Under the pieces are notes generated by a model. That model was not told where the DNA came from. It did not search any database and saw only the letters and a list, made by a program, of their open reading frames with translations. This document shows positions 56,411-64,000 of a stretch of 64,000 nucleotides of DNA, in pieces. A program made the position numbers and the translations under genes. The stretch is from Candidatus Competibacter denitrificans Run_A_D11 (GTDB lineage Bacteria; Pseudomonadota; Gammaproteobacteria; Competibacterales; Competibacteraceae). The stretch spans positions 62,001-126,000 of the forward strand of contig NZ_CBTJ020000101.1 in NCBI RefSeq assembly GCF_001051235.1, written 5' to 3'. Position 1 is the stretch's first letter. Each line of letters opens with the position of its first letter.

Positions 56411-57148
56411 ATGCCCACTCGTCCTGAGAAGGTGTATTTTTTTGGCACCTGTCTAATCGATCTGTGTTTTCCCCAGGCTGGAATGGCGGGAATGGAACTG
56501 CTCCAGCGCGAAGGCATTCAGGTCGTCTACCCTCAAAAGCAATCCTGTTGCGGTCAGCCTGCCTACAACTCCGGCTTCCCGGACGAAGCCCGCACCGTCG
56601 CCCGCCAGCAGATCAAAGCCTTTGCCAAGGATTACCCGATCATCATTCCGTCCGGTTCCTGTGGCGGGATGCTGCGCCACCACTATCCCAAACTGTTCGC
56701 CGACCAACCCGAAGCCGCCGAGGCGCAACGCTTCGCCAGCCGGGTGTTTGAATTGAACGAATTTCTGGTCACGGTGCTCGATCTGAAATTGGAAGATCGC
56801 GGTCAGCCGATCAAAGTCACCTGGCATTCCTCCTGTAGCGCCTTGCGCGAGATGAAGGTGATCGACCATGCCAAATCCTTGCTGCGTCAGTTGAAGAATG
56901 TCGAGTTGATCGAACTGCAACGGGAGCGCGAATGCTGCGGTTTCGGCGGTTCCTTTTCGGTCAAGCAGGCCGATATTTCCTCGGCGATGGTCGTTGACAA
57001 GGTAGCGGACATCGAACAAACCGGCGCGGCGGTGGTGCTGTCCGGCGATTACGGTTGCCTGATGCACATCGGCGGCGCGTTGAAACACCGCAACAGCCCG
57101 ATTCCCGCCAAGCACGTCGCCGAATTCCTGCTGGAGCGCACCCAATGA
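56411..57148 (+). CDS. lutA: L-lactate oxidation complex subunit LutA (LldE)
   Basis: Fe-S subunit of the LutABC L-lactate dehydrogenase. The 245-residue protein carries two cysteine-rich CCG domains: SCCGQPAYNSGF near residue 46 with HSSCSALREM near 138, and RECCGFGGSFSVKQADIS near 176. GGAGAAG lies about eight bases before the ATG. It overlaps lutB by four bases (ATGA). Confidence 0.93.
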   Translation: MPTRPEKVYFFGTCLIDLCFPQAGMAGMELLQREGIQVVYPQKQSCCGQPAYNSGFPDEARTVARQQIKAFAKDYPIIIPSGSCGGMLRHHYPKLFADQPEAAEAQRFASRVFELNEFLVTVLDLKLEDRGQPIKVTWHSSCSALREMKVIDHAKSLLRQLKNVELIELQRERECCGFGGSFSVKQADISSAMVVDKVADIEQTGAAVVLSGDYGCLMHIGGALKHRNSPIPAKHVAEFLLERTQ

Positions 57149-58584
57149 CTGAAACCGTGGTCGATTTCCCCAAGAATTTCAAAAAGGCGCTGGGCGACGG
57201 CCAACTGCGCCACAATCTGCGGGCCGCGATGGACACGCTAGGAATGCGTCGCCGCACGCTGTTTTCCGATCTGGATGTGTTCGAGAAACTGCGGGAACGT
57301 GGCGATGCGATCCGTCAGCGCGCCTTGCGCCAGTTGCCGGAGTTGTTGGAACGGCTGGAACAGAAATGCACCGAAAACGGGATGCAGGTGCATTGGGCCG
57401 AAACCCCGGCCGAAGCCAACGCCATTTGTCTGGAAATCATCCAGAAGCATAACGCCACCCGCGTCATCAAGGGCAAGTCGATGGTGTCGGAGGAAATGCA
57501 CCTCAACCATTTTCTGGATGAACGCGGCATTGAGGCGCTGGAAACCGATCTCGGCGAGTACATCATCCAACTGGATCACGAAACGCCCTCGCATATCATC
57601 GTCCCGGCCATCCACAAGAACCGCGATCAAATCGCCCAACTGTTTCACGACAAAATCCCCAACACGCCCTACACCGAAGTGGTCGAGGAACTGAACGCCA
57701 TCGCCCGGCAGGTATTGCGCGAGAAGTTTTTCGCCGGAGAAGTCGGAGTCAGCGGGGTCAATTTCGCGGTGGCGGAAACCGGTACGCTGTGTCTGGTGGA
57801 AAACGAGGGCAACGGCCGCATGTGCACCACCGCGCCGCCGGTGCATATCGCCATCATGGGCATCGAAAAGGTGCTGGAACGGTTGGAGGATGTGCCGCCC
57901 TTGCTGCGGCTGCTGACCGGCTCGGCCACCGGCCAGTTGATTACCACCTATTTCAATATGATCAGCTCGCCGCGCAAACCGGGCGAGAAGGACGGCCCGA
58001 AGGAAGTGCATCTGGTGCTGCTCGACAACGGCCGCTCCAAAATTTGGGCCGATCCTGAGTTGCGGCACACTTTGAAGTGCATCCGCTGCGGCACTTGCCT
58101 GAACCATTGTCCGGTCTATACCCGGCTCGGCGGCCACGCTTACGGCTACGTTTATCCCGGCCCGATTGGCTCGATTCTGACCCCGCAAATCGAAGGCTTG
58201 AAAAACGCCGGGGCGATGGCGACGGCTTCGACCTTCTGCGGGGCGTGCGAGGAAGTCTGTCCGGTCAAGATTCCGATCACCGACATCCTGCGGCGCTTGC
58301 GCACCGAATCTTACGACCAGGACGAAACCCCGAACTCGGTCAAGGATCACGGCCACAAGCTCAACGCAACCGAAAGCCTGACCTGGAAAGGCTGGGCCTT
58401 CAGCAATGCCACGCCCTGGTTCAATGCCCTGAACGCCAAGCTGTTGGGTCTGGCGGGGCCGCTATTGCCCAAATTGCCCGCCGTCGGCATCGTGAAAAAA
58501 TGGAGCCAATCCCGCGCCCTGCCGACCTTCGCCGCCAAAAGCCTGCACGTACTGGCCAAAGAAAAGGGAATCCGCGATGAGTGA
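57145..58584 (+). CDS. lutB: L-lactate oxidation complex subunit LutB (LldF)
   Basis: The 479-residue protein has an N-terminal LUD domain (KGKSMVSEEMHLNHFL near residue 112) and two 4Fe-4S clusters: CIRCGTCLNHCPVY near 312 and CGACEEVCPVKIPITD near 362. A C-terminal DUF3390-like tail follows. The frame is open upstream, but the ATG at 57145 overlapping the lutA stop is the correct start. Eight bases overlap lutC. Confidence 0.94.
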   Translation: MTETVVDFPKNFKKALGDGQLRHNLRAAMDTLGMRRRTLFSDLDVFEKLRERGDAIRQRALRQLPELLERLEQKCTENGMQVHWAETPAEANAICLEIIQKHNATRVIKGKSMVSEEMHLNHFLDERGIEALETDLGEYIIQLDHETPSHIIVPAIHKNRDQIAQLFHDKIPNTPYTEVVEELNAIARQVLREKFFAGEVGVSGVNFAVAETGTLCLVENEGNGRMCTTAPPVHIAIMGIEKVLERLEDVPPLLRLLTGSATGQLITTYFNMISSPRKPGEKDGPKEVHLVLLDNGRSKIWADPELRHTLKCIRCGTCLNHCPVYTRLGGHAYGYVYPGPIGSILTPQIEGLKNAGAMATASTFCGACEEVCPVKIPITDILRRLRTESYDQDETPNSVKDHGHKLNATESLTWKGWAFSNATPWFNALNAKLLGLAGPLLPKLPAVGIVKKWSQSRALPTFAAKSLHVLAKEKGIRDE

Positions 58585-59227
58585 AGCCCGCGCCAATATC
58601 CTGAATCGTTTACGACATTCAGCCCGCCCGCAACCGACTATCACGGAACCGGAAGCAGCGCCCGCCCCCCCACTCAGCCAGGCTGACAAGGTGGCGCAAC
58701 TGAAGCAGCGGATGGAAGCGATGCACGCCGAGGTCATCATCACCAACAGCGGTGACTGGACGACTGCGCTCAAGGCGGTGTTGCGTCAGCGCTCGCTGAA
58801 CGGCTTGCTCTACGCGCCCCACTCGCCCATTGGCGTCATGCTGTCGGAAGGCTGGGACAGTGACTTGCCGCCGCTGGTCGCTTACGAGCAAAGCGTGGAG
58901 GACTGCAAGGAACGGCTGTTTACCATCGACGCCGGAATTACCTCCACTCAAGGCGGTCTGGCCGATGTCGGCGCGTTGATCCTGTGGCCGACCCCGGACG
59001 AACCCCGCCTGATGTCGCTGGCTCCGGCGGTGCATATTGCGGTGCTGGAGGCCTCCAAGATTCACGACTCCCTGGCGTCCGCCATGCGGACAGAACGCTG
59101 GGCCGAGAGAATGCCGACTAATGCCCTGCTGATCTCCGGCCCGTCCAAAACCGCCGATATTGAATTGGTGCTGACCTTTGGCGTGCACGGCCCGAAGGAA
59201 TTGATTGTATTGGTTCTTAATGATTGA
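58577..59227 (+). CDS. lutC: L-lactate oxidation complex subunit LutC (LldG)
   Basis: A 216-residue LUD-domain protein. Typical stretches are ITSTQGGLADVGALILWP near residue 119 and SGPSKTADIELVLTFGVHGP near 194, both hallmarks of LutC. It completes the LutABC complex. The following gene is atypically AT-rich. Confidence 0.93.
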   Translation: MSEARANILNRLRHSARPQPTITEPEAAPAPPLSQADKVAQLKQRMEAMHAEVIITNSGDWTTALKAVLRQRSLNGLLYAPHSPIGVMLSEGWDSDLPPLVAYEQSVEDCKERLFTIDAGITSTQGGLADVGALILWPTPDEPRLMSLAPAVHIAVLEASKIHDSLASAMRTERWAERMPTNALLISGPSKTADIELVLTFGVHGPKELIVLVLND

Positions 59228-59244
59228 TATGGAAATTTTGTTAT

Positions 59245-59697
59245 ATGGAACAATATTTCTGGTTAATTTGTGGACTGTGGTGTGGTGTCGGCGGCGGATT
59301 TTTTATGTGGCTCCGTCTTCGTAAGCACGTAAGGCTCGGCATTTTTTCCGAAGAAGACGCGAAGCATTTTTCCAAGAGAATGGTTTTATGGATTCTTATA
59401 CCATCGCTAATTCTCTGGGTTCTACAACTCTCGATTGACTCTAAGGCCACTCCTCAATTCTTGAATTGGCCATCACCTCAGAAGCAAATAGCTGTTGGGT
59501 TGCAAATATTCATACACCTAGCCCTGATCTATTGGGTATTCCTCAAAAACGGCGCTAATACACTCTCTATGTATTTTGGATCTGCACATAAAACGCTCCG
59601 ATTTGTCTACAGCCCAATAGCTATGAAGTTGATAACGATAGCTATTGTTATGTCAGGTTTTACAGCTCTATTGAGCACAAATAACAAATTCCAATAA
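59245..59697 (+). CDS. AT-rich membrane protein of unknown function, 150 aa
   Basis: A protein with four hydrophobic segments: LICGLWCGVGGGFFMWL, VLWILIPSLILWVLQLSI, IAVGLQIFIHLALIYWVFL and MKLITIAIVMSGFTALL. Short basic loops lie between them. Start is placed at the ATG at 59245; a TTG at 59224 would overlap lutC. No Shine-Dalgarno of good quality. The gene is markedly AT-rich and uses codons (ATA, TTA, AAT) rare in its neighbours, suggesting acquisition after the operon formed. No homologue recognised. Confidence 0.65.
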   Translation: MEQYFWLICGLWCGVGGGFFMWLRLRKHVRLGIFSEEDAKHFSKRMVLWILIPSLILWVLQLSIDSKATPQFLNWPSPQKQIAVGLQIFIHLALIYWVFLKNGANTLSMYFGSAHKTLRFVYSPIAMKLITIAIVMSGFTALLSTNNKFQ

Positions 59698-59750
59698 AAA
59701 CGACACGCCGCACTGAAGGCGCACACACCACCAAAAGAGGCTGAACCCCC

Positions 59751-62585
<2,835 letters not shown>

Positions 62586-62723
62586 TTCACCTGTAATTTC
62601 AAAAATTTAAGGATGCCCGTCTGGGTGGGTAGAGGGTTGCTTGCGCCCAAGATTCTCCCGACCGGGATTTCAGGAAGAAACCCCATACTGTCACCACACC
62701 ACCAACCGAGGAGTTCACCCACG

Positions 62724-64000
62724 ATGCCAACCTGGACTCAAATTTACGCCCCGCTGGGGGGTAGCCTGTGGCTATCGGCCTTCGTCGCCGCGATCCCCAT
62801 CATCTTCTTTTTCGTCGCGTTGGCGGTCTTGCGGATGAAGGGCCATATCGCCGCCCTGATCACCGTGGCGCTCGCCATCCTGGTCGCGGTCGTCGTCTAT
62901 CAAATGCCGGTATCAATGGCGCTGGCGGCGACCGGCTACGGCTTCCTGTACGGCTTGTGGCCGATTTCCTGGATCATCGTCGCCGCCGTGTTTCTGTACA
63001 AGCTGACGGTCAAAACCGGCCAGTTCGAGATCATCCGTTCGTCGGTGCTGTCGATCACTGGCGACCAGCGCCTGCAAATGATCCTGGTCGGCTTCTGCTT
63101 CGGCGCCTTTCTGGAAGGCGCGGCGGGTTTTGGCGCGCCGGTGGCGATCACCGCCGCGCTGCTGGTCGGCCTGGGCTTCAACCCGCTCTACGCCGCCGGT
63201 CTGTGCCTGATCGCCAACACCGCGCCGGTGGCCTTCGGCGCGCTCGGCATTCCGATTACGGTGGCGGGCAAAGTCACCAGCACCGACCCCTTTCTGATCG
63301 GCCAAATGGCGGGCCGGCAACTGCCGCTGCTCTCGCTGTTCGTGCCGTTCTGGCTGGTGTTTATCATGGATGGCTGGCGCGGCGTGCGGGAAACCTGGCC
63401 GGCCATTTTCGTCGCGGCGGCGGCCTTCGCCCTGACCCAGTATTACACCTCCAATCATTGGGCTTATGAATTGCCGGATATTACCTCCGCGCTGGTGAGT
63501 CTGGTGGTGATGACGCTGTTTCTGCGCTTCGTTTGGCAGCCCCAACAGGATTTCTCCTTTCAAGGCGCGGGTAATGGCCTGACCGCCGCCCAACATCGCT
63601 CACAGTCGCAATACACGCTGGGGCAAATCATCAAGGCGTGGTCGCCTTTCATCGTGTTGACCGTGATGGTGACGATCTGGACATTACCGGCCTTCAAAGG
63701 CTTATTCGCCAAAGGCGCACCGCTGGAATCGTGGGTGATGAGCTTCCATATCCCCGGCCTGGACAAGCTGGTGCTGAAAGATGTGCCGATTGTGAAGGCG
63801 CTCACGCCGTATGAAGCGGTTTATAAATTCGACGTGCTCTCCGCCACCGGCACCTCGATTCTGCTGGCGGCGGTCATCAGCGCGTTTATTCTGGGCGTCA
63901 ATATCAAAACCTTTTTCACCACGCTCTGGGAAACCCTGGTGGAACTGGCCCGGCCGATTTTCACTATCGGTCTGGTGCTCGGCTTCGCTTTCATCGCCAA
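62724..64000 (+). CDS. lldP: L-lactate permease LldP (3' truncated by window edge)
   Basis: The frame runs from an ATG at 62724 (behind GAGGAG) to the window end, 425 codons with no stop. The product is a LctP/LldP permease: start [17 protein letters not shown], many membrane helices, and the family motifs [18 protein letters not shown] near residue 122 and [19 protein letters not shown] near 155. Full-length relatives are about 550 residues, so roughly 125 are missing. It imports lactate (and glycolate) by proton symport. It lies 138 bases after the dehydrogenase with no LldR palindrome in between, so it is probably part of the same operon. Confidence 0.94.
   Translation, partial: MPTWTQIYAPLGGSLWLSAFVAAIPIIFFFVALAVLRMKGHIAALITVALAILVAVVVYQMPVSMALAATGYGFLYGLWPISWIIVAAVFLYKLTVKTGQFEIIRSSVLSITGDQRLQMILVGFCFGAFLEGAAGFGAPVAITAALLVGLGFNPLYAAGLCLIANTAPVAFGALGIPITVAGKVTSTDPFLIGQMAGRQLPLLSLFVPFWLVFIMDGWRGVRETWPAIFVAAAAFALTQYYTSNHWAYELPDITSALVSLVVMTLFLRFVWQPQQDFSFQGAGNGLTAAQHRSQSQYTLGQIIKAWSPFIVLTVMVTIWTLPAFKGLFAKGAPLESWVMSFHIPGLDKLVLKDVPIVKALTPYEAVYKFDVLSATGTSILLAAVISAFILGVNIKTFFTTLWETLVELARPIFTIGLVLGFAFIA

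Noticed and set aside
57238..58356. A 372-codon minus-strand frame opposite lutB
   Set aside because: Composition is rich in Arg, His and Gly as expected for an antisense shadow of a GC-rich gene; lutB has clear Fe-S motifs.
62586..62723. A separate LldR-controlled promoter for lldP
   Set aside because: No TTGGTCA/TGACCAA palindrome and no convincing -35/-10 pair in the 138 bases, so it is more simply part of the upstream operon.
62768..63469. A 233-codon plus-strand frame inside the lldP region
   Set aside because: It is an out-of-frame reading; the frame starting at 62724 gives the true permease and stays open to the window end.

Overview
The window reads as a chromosome segment of a GC-rich gammaproteobacterium. 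Evidence is the gene order: pilZ-holB-tmk-mltG-fabF-acpP-fabG-fabH-plsX-rpmF-yceD, rluC/rne, kdsB-ycaR-lpxK-exbD-exbB-comEC-lolD-lolC and lapB-lapA-ihfB-rpsA-cmk-aroA-tyrA-hisC-pheA-gyrA. These blocks are joined much as in Pseudomonas and relatives, which I know from family knowledge and have not searched. The organism is Gram-negative (Kdo, lipid A, Lol and Lap genes). It is not a typical enterobacterium, because it carries a malonyl-CoA decarboxylase, a PilZ protein and a decaprenyl-phosphoryl-arabinose-type cluster. A member of the Competibacteraceae or a neighbouring lineage is possible, but that is a guess. I saw no rRNA, tRNA, CRISPR array, transposase or phage gene.

Layout. 1-2400: the tail of an acyl-CoA dehydrogenase, malonyl-CoA decarboxylase, and a spacer with a small, probably frameshifted, secreted-protein gene. 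2479-8681 (+): ettA, then a flippase-like membrane protein and three tightly packed genes resembling the DprE1/DprE2/UbiA set that makes polyprenyl-phosphoryl-D-arabinofuranose. 8754-18464 (-): a long fatty-acid/division/replication operon running from yceD to nudL, with a strong predicted sigma70 promoter in front of yceD; fabD, pabC and murB are absent from places where relatives carry them. 18561-24434: maf, sppA, rluC and, divergently, rne with a long leader. 24516-32833 (-): phosphatase, kdsB, ycaR, lpxK, exbD, exbB, comEC, lolD and lolC. 32947-35521: comEA-like protein, lapB, lapA, ihfB. 35644-46374 (-): rpsA, cmk and the aromatic amino-acid genes through gyrA, interrupted by one AT-rich methyltransferase gene that looks acquired. 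46470-50274 (-): two membrane-associated GTPases and a secreted protein of unknown role. 50528-54001 (+): a PepSY-type secreted protein, a PhoP/PhoQ-type two-component system and an EEP-family nuclease/phosphatase. 54016-56096 (-): universal stress protein, esterase, and an LldR-like GntR regulator.

56411-64000 (+) is a lactate-use operon: lutA, lutB, lutC, an AT-rich membrane-protein gene, a large FAD/Fe-S D-lactate dehydrogenase, and the lactate permease lldP, which runs off the window. Its promoter lies between two matching 21-bp palindromes that look like LldR operators.

The parts most worth a second look are the arabinan-precursor cluster (its DprE1-like enzyme has Ala where the mycobacterial drug-target Cys sits), the two AT-rich genes inserted in otherwise conserved operons, the lactate promoter architecture, the lpxK/ycaR overlap, and the paired GTPases. 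I did not find a system that I can confidently call new.
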